Shown here: positions 48,861-59,009 of the stretch, in pieces | How positions within the stretch are numbered: the stretch's first letter is position 1 | Layout: each line of letters opens with the position of its first letter | From: Gordoniibacillus kamchatkensis | GTDB lineage: Bacteria > Bacillota > Bacilli > Paenibacillales > NBRC-103111 | NCBI RefSeq assembly: GCF_000829455.1 | Contig: NZ_JXAK01000023.1 | Span: forward strand, 33,232 to 97,231 | Length of the DNA stretch: 64,000 nucleotides | Direction: 5' to 3' | The notes under the pieces: generated by a model | Databases searched by the model: none | What the model saw: only the letters and a program-made list of their open reading frames with translations | What the model was told of the DNA's origin: nothing | Made by a program: the position numbers and the translations under genes

Positions 48861-49254
48861 CTATTAGCGTCCGTTACGGCTCTGTTTAACGAATGTGGTC
48901 TTTGTTTCCACAATCAGTGCAGTGTCTGTTCGGGACAGGAAGTTGGATTCGGGGATTGTTGTTTCGGACTTTTCATCCGTCAAGCCAACCAGCCTATCCT
49001 CCACGAACGCAGACGAGCATCGCCGCGAAATACACCGACATCTTCCGATAAAACGTCCCCCCCCTTATGTCACGAGCTGCAGTCGGCTGAACGATACCAT
49101 TTTCGGAGCTCGGAGGGACATACTGTCATATTCTCTAGTTGCCTGTCATAAATCTAGCAATAGAGAAACTAGGCGTCAGTCGGGCGCAGCACGCGGGTCG
49201 CCGCCCGCTTACGTTACGCACCCGCTTGGCGCCTTGGACAAGGAGCGTACTGTC

Positions 49255-50684
49255 ATGGGCAAAACGAACAAAGCGACGATCACATACCGGTTCGACGGCA
49301 AAGACCGCATGGAGCGCAGGCCGCAGAACCGGCAACAGGAGCCGCAAGTCATTCCGCTTTATCGCGAGGAGTTCCGGGTAATGGAGCCTATGGACATGGT
49401 GGGGGCTGCGGAACAGGCAGACGGAGAGAACGGTCTAGCTCCGAACCTACATGAGCCGGCGCCATATAGCACGCCGAGGCGCGGCCTGCGGAGCCGGTCG
49501 TGCTGAACGAGTATACGCGCGATTTTGGCACGTATCGCAGCCCGTTCGACGAGGAGACGGAGCGGGTGGAACGGATGATTCGCGAAAGCGGGCGGGTAAA
49601 CGGCGAAACGGGATATGTGGAAAGCGTGCCAAGGAAATATGCGCCGCCGGCGGAGCCGATTGAACCGCTCAGCGAGGCAAACGCCCATGCTGCAGTCCAT
49701 GACGAACAATACCGGGAGCCGTTCGCAAGCGGATACGAAGGGTATCGCCACGAACATCGCGATGAAGCCGGTCCGTCTTACGATTGGGGGGAACCGCAAA
49801 TTGGCATTCGCTACGCCAAGTCGTCGGAGACTCCTCCTTGGACGCGAATCGTGTTGTCCGTAACCGGAGCGGTTGTAACCGGCGTGCTGTTCGGCTTTCT
49901 TGTGCTGTCGATGTTTACGGATAGTCCGCTGCCGCTCGGCATTTTCGGAAACGGCAAGTCGAAGCAGGCTTCGGCAAGCGCCGGGGGAAACGCTGCGGCA
50001 AGCGGGAGCAAAACGGGCTCCGCTGCTGCTGGCAGCGACAAAACAGCCCAAGGCAGCGCGGCAGGAACAGGCGCCGCACAGGCCGCAGGCGGCGGCGTTT
50101 CGGGCGCGCAGACGGGGCAAGCGGCGCCGGCCGTGTCGGGGAGCGCTGCAGACGCGGGGGCGGCCGCAGGAAGTCTGGTTGCCGTCCAATTGCCGGGGCG
50201 GTCGTACGCATTTTTGCAGCATGGCATTTTCAGCTCGGAGCAAGCTGCCCAGGCTGCACAAGACGAGCTGCGTAAAAAAGGATATGCCGCCGCTTCCGTC
50301 GCTGAGCCGGGCGACAAGACGACCGTGTACGCAGGCTTTGCGCTGCGGAAAGAAGACGCCGTACAGCTAAGCCGCAAGCTGCAGGGCGACAAGCTGGATG
50401 TGTTCGTGAAAGCCGTCAACGTACCCGCTGCAACGAAGCTGAAATGGACGGGCAAAGCGAGCGCCGGCGAGCTGTCGGCATACTTTCAGCAAGGCGACAA
50501 GCTTGCGCAGATGATCGGTTCCTTGACGGTGCTGCATCTCGGCGAGACGAAGCCGTCGGCGATCGAGGCCGACACGCTTGAAGCAATCAAAGCGACGCAT
50601 CAGTCGTGGATCGCCGCGTCAACGCCGGTCAAGGCGGGAGCAGCCGACACGGCCGCACCGTCGCTGCAGCAAATGACGACATGA
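49255..50684 (+). CDS. SPOR-domain membrane protein, SpoIIB-like (one apparent 1-base loss)
   Basis: ATG after AAGGAG; begins MGKTNKATITYRFDGKDRMER. The frame breaks at about 49485 and continues LNEYTRDFGTYRSPFDEETERVERM. A membrane helix follows (IVLSVTGAVVTGVLFGFLVLSMF), then a Gly/Ala/Ser linker, then an SPOR domain (FLQHGIFSSEQAAQAAQDELRKKGYAA, TTVYAGFALRKEDA). About 476 residues when restored. SPOR domains bind denuded peptidoglycan. In B. subtilis spoIIB lies downstream of folC and aids engulfment. The last residues run into AraC-derived DNA, so the natural C-terminus may be lost. Confidence 0.78.
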
Positions 50685-50800
50685 ACGTTACCGATATTTG
50701 TTATTATGTCGGATTCAAACATTTGACTTATTTTTCGCGCATGTTCAAGAAGCGGACGGGGGTATCGCCGCTTTATTACAAGAAGCATGCCCGAAAATGA
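50670..50800 (+). pseudogene. C-terminal remnant of an AraC-family regulator
   Basis: The frame NDDMNVTDICYYVGF continues LTYFSRMFKKRTGVSP and ends YYKKHARK before a stop. This is the second helix-turn-helix and signature of AraC/XylS proteins. Only about 42 residues remain; no ligand domain or first HTH. It begins within the last codons of the SPOR gene in another frame. Confidence 0.75.
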
Positions 50801-50865
50801 ACGCTTCGGCAACGAGGTCGCGGTCGACCCTGTCTCCCTTTAAGTTAACGTACTGTGGGAACAGT

Positions 50866-53049
50866 CTATTCCACACTGGCCTGGAGCAAAGGAAGCGCGA
50901 CGTCTACCGTTGTGCCGACGTTTACTTTGCTTGAGAAAACGATGGAGCCCCGATGCGCTTCGATGATTTTGTGGCACATCATGAGTCCGAGGCCGGTTCC
51001 CATCTCCTTCGTCGTGTAAAATGGCTCGCCCAGCTTGGATATAAGGCTCTCCCTAATGCCCACGCCTTGGTCGCAAATGCGGACGGTGACCTCGTTGTCT
51101 CCCGATAGCATCGGCCTGATGGACAGGACGCCACCTTGCGGCATAGCCTCCATGCCGTTCTTGATAATATTGATGAACACTTGCTTGAGCTCTGTCTCCG
51201 AACAGTGCACGAGCAGCGGCTCCGTATCGAAATCGATAAGAAATTGAATATTTTGCAATATCGCTTGAGGCATGAGAAGATTGAGGACGTCCTTCAGCAT
51301 CTGCATCAGATCTTTTTGCTGGAATTGGGTGATTTGCGGCTTGGCGATGATGAGCAGCTCGCCTAAAATCGTATTGATGCGGTCCAGCTCCGACAGCATG
51401 AGATCGTAAAACTGCTCCTTTTCCCTGTTTCCCGCGCGCAACAGCTGCAAAAATCCGCGCAGCGAGGTGAGCGGATTGCGGATTTCGTGCGCCAGTCCTG
51501 CGGCCAATTGACCGACTACGTTCAACTTGTCCGCCTGGCGGAGCAGCTCCTCGGTCTTCTTGCGGTCCGTAATGTCTCGCGCAAGGCCGGTGAAGCCGAA
51601 CAACCGTCCTTCCTTGTCGCGGAGCGGTGCAACGGTCAAAGATACGGTAAGCAGTGTCCCGTCTTTCCGCACCCGTTCGGTTTCAAAATCGACAACCGGG
51701 TAACCCGCCATCACTTTGCTCTTGAGCAGCGGCCATTCCTCTTGCCGATGATCCGGAAAAAGCGGCAAAGGTTTGCCCTTGAGCTCACTGTTGCTCCATC
51801 CGTACAGCGCCTCATGGGCAGGATTCACCCGGATGACGTCCCCATCCGTATCGAGAAGACCGATCGCGAGCGGGGAGCTGTTGAACAGCGATTCGAACTG
51901 TTCCTTCGCTTCGACCAATTCCCGTTCGGCTTTTTTCCGCTCCGTTATGTCCACGCAAGAAGCGATCACTTCCTCGACAACGCCGCCCTTTTTGATCGGC
52001 CGCAAGCTTGCCAAATACCAGACGTCTCCCCGCCTGCCTTCGTACACGACGTCCTCGCCGGCCCAGGCTCTGTCGTAATACTTCAGCTTGCTTAGACAGA
52101 TTTCCGGCGGGAAGAAGTCATGCAAAGTTTTGCCGATCACCTGATCCGGAGTCAATCCGAGACGATACAACAGCTCCCCGTCGCATAGCGTATGTATGTA
52201 CTGTCCGTCTATTCGTTTAAACTTAAACGTCATGCCGAGCTGGTTCCGGACCGTCTCCCGCAATTCTTGCTCCGCCTTGTTTTTGAGCACCTGATTGCGT
52301 TTGAATTCCGTAATATCCCGGCCGATGACATATAAAGCGGTTACTTGTCCGTTCGTAATGATAGGAACGTTCTTGACGCCCAGTTCGACGATATTCCCGT
52401 CTTTGCGGCGTATGCGCGCTTCATACGCCATCGGCTGATTTAACGTAATTCCGTTGTACAGGTCGAACAAATGCTCTTGCCCTTCGTCGAGAAACTTGCT
52501 GCAGTTCACTCCAATAAGCTCCTCGCTCCGGTAGCCCAGCACGTTTTGCGCCGCATCGTTGGCAGCCAATATGTTGCCGTTCAAATCGACCGCCAAAATC
52601 ATGGCTGGGTTGTGCAAAAACAAGGACGGATCCCATTCCTTGCTCATTTCGCCCATGCGTTCGGCCGTCTGCGGATAACCGGGTACGCCGGTATAAACAA
52701 GGACATACGGGGCTTCCGCGCCGGCATCGCGCTCGCTATGAACGGTCAGTTGTACTTCTGCCGGAGTTCCGTCCTTGCCGACGATACGAACGAAGACCGG
52801 AGCAGGCGAAGAAGCGCATGTATCCGCTGCCGAGACAGCTTGCAAGTAAACGTGCCGGCAGCTCGGATGTACGATGTCCTGAAACCGCAAGCCGTTCCAT
52901 TCATCCTCAGCGTAACCGGCAATATCGCATAACGCAGCGTTGACATGGAGCGCCGTTCCATCGGGGCGGAATATTCCCATACCTACCGGGGCATGCCGGA
53001 ACGCCTGGAAAATCGGGCTTTGACTGATATGAACCGACTGAATGTCCAT
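50866..53049 (-). CDS. Multi-PAS sensor histidine kinase (sporulation-kinase-like)
   Basis: 727 residues from ATG 53049, which has AGGAG 8 bases upstream. About four PAS domains: 12-120 (FRHAPVGMGIF), 150-260 (ILAVDLNGNILAAND), 265-375 and 380-495 (NSSPLAIGLLDTDG). Then HisKA with His in AAGLAHEIRNPLTSLRGF, and HATPase_c (NIIKNGMEAM, CDQGVGI, EMGTGLGLMMCHKI). No membrane helix, so cytoplasmic. This matches orphan KinA/KinE-type kinases that feed the Spo0A phosphorelay, but the target is inferred. No response regulator is adjacent. Confidence 0.9.
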   Translation of the reverse strand: MDIQSVHISQSPIFQAFRHAPVGMGIFRPDGTALHVNAALCDIAGYAEDEWNGLRFQDIVHPSCRHVYLQAVSAADTCASSPAPVFVRIVGKDGTPAEVQLTVHSERDAGAEAPYVLVYTGVPGYPQTAERMGEMSKEWDPSLFLHNPAMILAVDLNGNILAANDAAQNVLGYRSEELIGVNCSKFLDEGQEHLFDLYNGITLNQPMAYEARIRRKDGNIVELGVKNVPIITNGQVTALYVIGRDITEFKRNQVLKNKAEQELRETVRNQLGMTFKFKRIDGQYIHTLCDGELLYRLGLTPDQVIGKTLHDFFPPEICLSKLKYYDRAWAGEDVVYEGRRGDVWYLASLRPIKKGGVVEEVIASCVDITERKKAERELVEAKEQFESLFNSSPLAIGLLDTDGDVIRVNPAHEALYGWSNSELKGKPLPLFPDHRQEEWPLLKSKVMAGYPVVDFETERVRKDGTLLTVSLTVAPLRDKEGRLFGFTGLARDITDRKKTEELLRQADKLNVVGQLAAGLAHEIRNPLTSLRGFLQLLRAGNREKEQFYDLMLSELDRINTILGELLIIAKPQITQFQQKDLMQMLKDVLNLLMPQAILQNIQFLIDFDTEPLLVHCSETELKQVFINIIKNGMEAMPQGGVLSIRPMLSGDNEVTVRICDQGVGIRESLISKLGEPFYTTKEMGTGLGLMMCHKIIEAHRGSIVFSSKVNVGTTVDVALPLLQASVE

Positions 53050-53221
53050 GGAATGAACTCCTGTTCTATGTATATGGAGCATACGGATTTTCACGGGCTG
53101 CATTCTTTGTTTCGACAGTCCGTTTAGTAATCCTTCCATTTTCCAAGGCAAGCGCGAAAAAAGCGGAGTGCCGCACCATCCGCCAGAGCACATCAATCAC
53201 TCCGCAAGGGCTTGGAAATAA

Positions 53222-53259
53222 GGAAAGCCGGCGGAGCAGTGGTATGTCCGCCGGCTTTT
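53222..53259. terminator. Hairpin between the glycosidase and kinase genes
   Basis: AAAGCCGGCGGA / TCCGCCGGCTTT around an 11-base loop. The T-run on the leftward strand is short. Confidence 0.55.
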
Positions 53260-53260
53260 G

Positions 53261-55370
53261 TTATAGGCTCGTCTGGGCGTAGCGCCACGTCACCGGACCG
53301 TAGGAGGCAGGCTGCCCGCTTGGTCCCGTCAGCTCGCCGGACCAACCGTCATGCGGCTGCCGCTTGACCGAACAACCCCACCACCCGCAGCTTCCGCTTT
53401 CGTAAGCGAACGTCTCGCCGTCATCGTCATACAACGTCCCGGCGCCTTCAACGCCGCCGAAATGAACGAGCTCCAGCGGCGCCCGTTCCCCCGCACGCGG
53501 CGTATGCGCGAGAGCGGGCATTAGCGGGATCACCGCGCCTTCGCGGACAAAGATCGGCATCCGCTCCAGCCCGCATGATTCATGAACGATTGCGCCACCC
53601 TCGTACCGCACTCCGGTTTCCAGGCCGTACCAAGCTCCGCTCGGCAGCAGCACCTCGCGTGAAGTTTCGCCCGCAACCAGCGGCGCAACGAGCAGCGAAT
53701 CGCCGATCATGTACTGATCGTCCCACTGTTTCGCCGTCCGTTTGCCGTACGCTGCATCCGTTGTATTTTCAACGCTCTGCGCTTGTTCACGGCTGCGAAG
53801 CCCTTCCGCCCGAGCGATGTCAGCGGACGTCATGACCAGCTGCATCGCCCGAAACGGCGGCGTCCCTTCCTCCCGGTACTGCGCGAAGGCGGTGTACAAA
53901 TAAGGAAGCAGCCGCATTCGAAGCCGGATGTAATGGCGTATGATCGTTTCCGCCTCCGGAAGACCACGGCTTCGTGCCGTCTCCCCATGCATTCAGCATC
54001 GCCAGCGGAGACAAACAAACCGTCTGCATCCGTCTGACCCAATCTTCGGCGCTCTGCGCCTTCCTTACTTCCGGGGTCCACAGCAATCCGCTGAACGAGG
54101 AGTTGCAGAGCGCCCGAATGAACTGTCTGTGATCGTACAAGTCCGAATACAGCACGTAAGGCATGGAGGATGCCGCCGCATTCGATGCCCGGACGAGCCC
54201 GTACGTTCGGCGATTGCGGCTGCGGTACAGGTCGCTCGTCATTTTTTGGAAAAGCAGCCCGTACAGCTGGCGCATTTGCTCGCCGTCGAGTCCGGAAGGG
54301 AACTTCGCGTGGGCAGGGAACATCCAGGAATGATTCGTCAGCTCGCTGCCGTCGCATTCATCGAGCTTGTAGCCGGCCACGCCCAGTTCGACATGCTCTT
54401 TTTCATGCTGCTTCTTATACAGCTCCTGGGCGTCCGGCATCGTATAGTCCGGCGCGATTCCGCCCCACACCGTATGGCTGCCCGCGAACGGCTGCAGCTT
54501 CGGATACAGCTTCGCATCGGGAGAAACGTACGGATGCTCCCACAGGTTCACCCGAAAGCCGTGATCCTCCATAATCCGCACAAATGTGCCGGGGTCGGGA
54601 AAACGGCCCCGATCCCATTCGTACGTAACCGGATAGCTTCGGCTATGCCAACCGGGTTCCAGCCCGATCACATCGCACGGAAAATTGCGCTGCCGGAACT
54701 CCATCGCCTCGCGGAGCGTGTCATCGGCGCTGTACAGCTTCGGGACGCGGTGCCAGAAGCCCAGCCCCCACTTCGGAGGCAGCGCGCCTCCTCCGCAAAA
54801 CAAATTGTAGCGGCGCACCACATCGGATATGGCTGGGCCGGCAATCAGGTAGACGTCCGCCCCCTCCGCCGGCAGGCGTATCTCCACCCGCGACGCGGTC
54901 ATCGTAGCTTTCCACGCCGGGTCCACGTTCCGGTCGCGCACCTCGCCCGTATCTTCCAGCCGCAGCGTCGAGCCGCAATATACGGTCACGATTCTTGATG
55001 TGTCGACCCACACCCCGTAGCCACGATCGCTAACATACATCGGTACGGGCGCGTGCGTCTCGCCGGTATCCTGCTTCGGATCGCTGTTCACGCGCAAATA
55101 GCGCGTTCGGCCGCGCTGGTTCAGGCGCATAAATTGCAAGCCGAAGCCGTACAGTTTCTCCGTGGCGTCCAGCGGTATGGACAGGATAAGGCTTCCAGCC
55201 CCCTCTTCCAGCTGAAGCGCCTCCCGCTCGAACGGCAAGCTGCCTTGCGGCAAACGCTCCATCGCTTCGATCCGGGGCGGCACCGCCAAAATCCGCAGCG
55301 GCGTTACTTCTTGCCGCTCTCCGATTGTGAGCCGCCAAACTCCGGGCGCCGCTTCTGTCCAGTTGTTCAT
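53261..55370 (-). CDS. Glycoside hydrolase family 31 enzyme (frame break, probably 2 bases lost)
   Basis: About 703 residues when restored. GH31 barrel with PPKWGLGFWHRVPKLY, DVIGLEPGWHSRSYP and FRVNLWEHPYVSP. The nucleophile Asp is in GYKLDECDGSE. The C-terminal beta domain has DDQYMIGDSLLVAPLV, TSREVLLPSGAWY and YDDDGETFAYE. At 53963-53967 the frame shifts in KPWG-LPEAETII; two missing G would fix it. The family includes alpha-glucosidases, alpha-xylosidases and alpha-galactosidases. ATG 55370 overlaps the upstream oxidoreductase stop, so it is the third gene of an operon. Confidence 0.85.
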
Positions 55371-56344
55371 GACGGGCTACCTCCCATCTCCGGCTGCATG
55401 ACATTCATCGTGCGGCCGGACGCACTCGCCAGCTTGGCGTAATGTACGAGCGTCTGCGTGCGCAAATAGTCTTTCCCGCTCGTTTCCGCTTCCCGGCCTT
55501 CGCGCAGAGACGCGACAAACTCCGCCAATGCATCGGTCTCGTCGATGCCGTCAAGCCGGTCGATGCATTCGGACCGCCCATCGCGAACCAGAAAGATGGT
55601 TGTATCGATCAGTTCGAGCGCGCCCTGCGTGCCCTCGATGCGCCAATTGCCGCACCACGGCGTCTCGGTTCCGCGCGCAGCTATGGAGGCCGTGTAACTT
55701 GCGGTAACGCCTCCCTCCAGCTCGATGAACGCATAGGCGTTAATGACCGCGTCAGGCTCGACCCATCCCCCAATCGGATTGTACAGCTTCGCTTGAACGG
55801 TTGTGCCTTCCTTGCCGGTCAAATACCGAAGCAGGTCAAAATGATGAACGCCGATATCGTCCAGCACGCTTACCGTGTAATTGCGTTTCACCTGGTGGTA
55901 GCGGTAGAACGCAATGTCGATCGCCGAGACGAGACCGATGGTGCCGCTGTCCAGCAGCTTTTTCAGGCTGCGAATGTAAGGGAATCTGCGATAATTTTCC
56001 GCGACCATGAAAGGAATGCGCTCCCGAATCGACCTCTCGACAATTTCCACCGATTCGTTGTAATCGAAGGAGATCGGCTTCTCGCACAACACCGGAAGCT
56101 TCCGGTCGAAGGCTGCGAGGTTAACGCGGGTATGAGCCATCGGGGGTGTGACGTTGACCAGAAAATCGGCGTACTCCCGCTCCAGGGCTTCATCCAGGGA
56201 GGTGTAGAACGGGAACGGATCGCTTCCCATTTTCGCTTTATGCAGCGGGTCTGTGTCCACAACCGCCGCCAGCAGTCCTCGCTCCCGCAGCCGCTTGTAC
56301 CAGCCGAAGCCTGCGGAACCGAGGCCGACCAATATCGCTTTCAT
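55367..56344 (-). CDS. Gfo/Idh/MocA-family oxidoreductase
   Basis: 325 residues. Rossmann start MKAILVGLGSAGFGWYKRL, VNVTPPMAHTRVN, then LCEKPISFD with the conserved Lys and AENYRRFPYIRSLKKLL. A GVHHFDLLRYLTG motif holds the conserved His. NAD(P)-dependent dehydrogenases of sugars or sugar acids; substrate unknown. Its ATG overlaps the cupin stop (ATGA) and its stop overlaps the GH31 start, so the three are translationally coupled. Confidence 0.9.
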   Translation of the reverse strand: MKAILVGLGSAGFGWYKRLRERGLLAAVVDTDPLHKAKMGSDPFPFYTSLDEALEREYADFLVNVTPPMAHTRVNLAAFDRKLPVLCEKPISFDYNESVEIVERSIRERIPFMVAENYRRFPYIRSLKKLLDSGTIGLVSAIDIAFYRYHQVKRNYTVSVLDDIGVHHFDLLRYLTGKEGTTVQAKLYNPIGGWVEPDAVINAYAFIELEGGVTASYTASIAARGTETPWCGNWRIEGTQGALELIDTTIFLVRDGRSECIDRLDGIDETDALAEFVASLREGREAETSGKDYLRTQTLVHYAKLASASGRTMNVMQPEMGGSPS

Positions 56345-56712
56345 CGCGCATCCCCCCTCGCGTTCGCCGGCCTCTCCGCACCGGCATGCAGCCATAACGT
56401 AACTATCGGATCTTCCATATCCGAATTCAGATGATGGTCCTCCCCGGGTTCCACGATAATGATGTCACCCACCTTGACAGGGTGGTGCTCTCCGTTCAGC
56501 TCCATCGTGCCGGACCCTTGCAGGATGACGAACGCCTCGCAATCCCGATGTACGTGATAGTCGCGGCCGCCGGGGCCGTCGTTCGTATGGCTCCTCTCCC
56601 CGGGTCTGGCGAACGCGAGCCCGCCCGCTGACAAATGGTCGCCCGGCAGCCACTCTCCCAGGAAATGCCCTTGTGTCGTATCAGCCAAATCGGTTAGACG
56701 CAATCTTTTCAA
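56341..56712 (-). CDS. Cupin-domain protein
   Basis: 123 residues from a TTG start, GAGGAG about 12 bases upstream. The cupin motifs GRDYHVHRDCEAFVILQGSG and VGDIIIVEPGEDHHL provide metal-ligand His and Glu. Small single-domain cupins of this kind are isomerases, epimerases or sugar-binding proteins. First gene of the cupin-oxidoreductase-GH31 operon. The 245 bases before it hold no gene. Confidence 0.85.
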   Translation of the reverse strand: MKRLRLTDLADTTQGHFLGEWLPGDHLSAGGLAFARPGERSHTNDGPGGRDYHVHRDCEAFVILQGSGTMELNGEHHPVKVGDIIIVEPGEDHHLNSDMEDPIVTLWLHAGAERPANARGDAR

Positions 56713-56957
56713 TCTATGTGCAACTCCTCTCTATGAGTCATGAGAAATGTCGTTCTCTCCCATCATAGTCCTGCTGCTTATTCGCCGGAATGGAATAATT
56801 TATGCTGCCTTGTTCTTTTTTAAGAAATGCTCTGTTATCCTGGATTGTTGAGGCTGCCCCTGATTATTTTACGGCCAATTCTAAACTTTCTTGTAATTTA
56901 GGATAGTGGTATAATTAACCATGAATGTAAATTTAATATATTGAGGTGGTAATTACA

Positions 56958-57398
56958 ATGGAAACAAGTGAAAAAGCAACAATAACGGTAGAAACCACAG
57001 TTCATGCACCAGTTGACAAAGTGTGGGAATATTGGACGGAACCAAAGCATATAACGAAATGGTCTTTTGCTTCCGATGACTGGCACGCACCACATGCCGA
57101 AAATGATTTAAGGGCTGGCGGCACATTTGTTACAAGATTGGAACCAAAGGATGGAAGCTTTGGATTTGATTTCGGCGGAGTTTATGACGAAATTAGAACA
57201 AACGAATTCATTTCTTACACACTCGGAGACGGAAGAAAAGTTTCGGTCACTTTTATTAATCAAGAAAACGACACTAAGATCATTGAAGTTTTTGAAGCGG
57301 AAGAAACCCATTCCATTGAGCAACAAAAAGAAGGCTGGCAGGCGTTTTTAGACAATTTTAAAAAATATAGCGAACTCTCTATCGGACAAGCAGGTTGA
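56958..57398 (+). CDS. SRPBCC (AHSA1/START-like) domain protein
   Basis: 146 residues. ITVETTVHAPVDKVWEYWTEPKHITKW is the typical AHSA1-type beginning, and the C-terminal helix (QKEGWQAFLDNFKKY) closes the pocket. The family binds hydrophobic ligands or acts as co-chaperone. GAGGTGG precedes ATG 56958. Codon use and base composition are visibly more AT-rich (AAA, GAA, ATT, TTT) than neighbours, suggesting recent acquisition. TATAAT at 56910 is a plausible -10. Confidence 0.88.
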   Translation: METSEKATITVETTVHAPVDKVWEYWTEPKHITKWSFASDDWHAPHAENDLRAGGTFVTRLEPKDGSFGFDFGGVYDEIRTNEFISYTLGDGRKVSVTFINQENDTKIIEVFEAEETHSIEQQKEGWQAFLDNFKKYSELSIGQAG

Positions 57399-57425
57399 AT
57401 CGTTGTTAGATGGTAAATTTTAAAT

Positions 57426-57448
57426 CCTTCCTTTGGGAAGGTTTTTTT
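57426..57448 (+). terminator. Terminator of the SRPBCC gene
   Basis: CCTTCC / GGAAGG stem and seven T. Confidence 0.85.
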
Positions 57449-57458
57449 ATGCCTTAAG

Positions 57459-57488
57459 AAAAAAAAGCCGCGAGGAAATCCCCGCAGC
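57459..57488 (-). terminator. Terminator of the sugar-acid operon
   Basis: On the minus strand GCTGCGGGG pairs with CCTCGCGGC (some G-U pairs), followed by eight T. Confidence 0.65.
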
Positions 57489-57509
57489 CATCGTTCCGTT
57501 GATTTGAGC

Positions 57510-58974
57510 TTACGCTTTGATGAACACCGTCTTGATCGAGGTGAAAAATTCGACGGCCGCCTGCCCCTGCTCGCGGGAATGCGAGCTCGACTGCTTCATG
57601 CCGCCGAACGGGGCCTGCAGCTCCACGCCCGCGGTTTCGGCATTGACGCGCACCAGACCGGCGTCCATCTCGTTAATAAAGCTCAGCATATTGCCGATAT
57701 TGCGCGTATAAATGGAGGCGCTCAGGCCATATTTCACATCGTTGGCGATGTTCAGCGCCTCTTCCAGCGTATCCGCTTTGATCAGCGCCAGCACGGGACC
57801 GAAAATTTCTTCCTGCGCAATCGTCATGTCCGGCGTGACGCGTTCGAAACGGTCGGCTCGACGAAAAGCCGTGCTCGAGCCCCCCGCCTTCCAGCCGGTT
57901 GCCGCCATGCAGCAGCACCGCTCCTTCCTCTCGGCCTTTATCAATGTACGTCAGCACCGTGTTCAGCTGATTTTCGCTGGCGCAAGGCCCCATCCACGTG
58001 TCGCTGCGCAGCCCTTCGCCGACTTGCAGCGACTTGACTTTCGCCAGCAGCTTTTCTTTGAACGGCTCGTATACGGCGCTCTGCACGATGACGCGGCTTG
58101 TCGCCGTGCATTTCTGGCCGGTGGAGCGCAGGCCGCCGCTGACCGTCGCCTCGACCGCCAAATCCAGGTCGGCGTCCGCAGCGACGATGACCGGATTTTT
58201 GCCGCCCATTTCCAGCTGGTATTTCGCACCGCGGGCTAGAGCGCCTTGGCCGACACGTTTGCCCACCGTATCGGAGCCGGTAAACGTAATGCCGTTAATC
58301 CCGGGATGGTCGACGATCCCTTGCCCGATCACGGAACCGCTGCCCGTTACCAGGTTGACAACACCTGCGGGAAGCCCTGCTTCGTGCATGCACTCGATCA
58401 CTTTGGCCGCGGTCACAGCCGTTTCTTGCGCCGGCTTGATGACGACGGTGTTGCCGTATATGAGCGCGGGCGCCATTTTCCAGACAGGTATCGCAACAGG
58501 GAAGTTCCAGGGCGTTATGACGCCGACGACGCCGAGCGGAGCGCGGGACGTAAACATGAGCGCTTCGCTGTCGGTGGAAGGGATGACGTCGCCCGTCTTG
58601 CGCATGCCTTCTCCGGCATAATAACGGAGTATCGCTACGCCCCGTACGGTTTCGCCCCGCGCCTCGGGCAGCGTTTTGCCCATTTCCCGGGTCATCGTCT
58701 CCGCGATTTCGTCGAGGCGCCGCTCGAGCGCATTGGCGATTTTGAACAGATAGTCGCCTCGCGCCGCTCCGGACAGCTTCTTCCACAACTGTTGGGCTTG
58801 CCGTGCGGCGGCAACGGCGCGGTCCAGGTCTTCGAGCCCAGACTTCTGTACGTAGCCTACGACTTCACGCCTGTCGGCGGGATTGATGCTGGCGTCCGTC
58901 TGCCCGGTTGAAGCCGCCGTCCATTCTCCGTTGATATAGTTCAAATACGTTTTGGGCTCTGTCGCTTGACTCAA
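57510..58974 (-). CDS. NAD(P)-dependent aldehyde dehydrogenase (two apparent 1-base losses)
   Basis: About 488 residues when restored. TTG 58974 after AGAGGTT gives [48 protein letters not shown], catalytic Glu in [11 protein letters not shown] and catalytic Cys in [14 protein letters not shown]. Breaks at about 57863 and 57850 sit around [14 protein letters not shown]; one base missing at each restores the frame. The family includes 2-oxoglutarate semialdehyde dehydrogenases. That fits its place at the end of a sugar-acid dehydratase operon, but substrate is inferred. Confidence 0.87.
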
Positions 58975-59009
58975 TTGGATTAACCTCTTTTCGTATAAGG
59001 TTGAACGCG

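Noticed and set aside
48852..49151. Rightward small frames in the repeat region before the SPOR gene
   Set aside because: No ribosome binding sites, and they run through the repeat edge.
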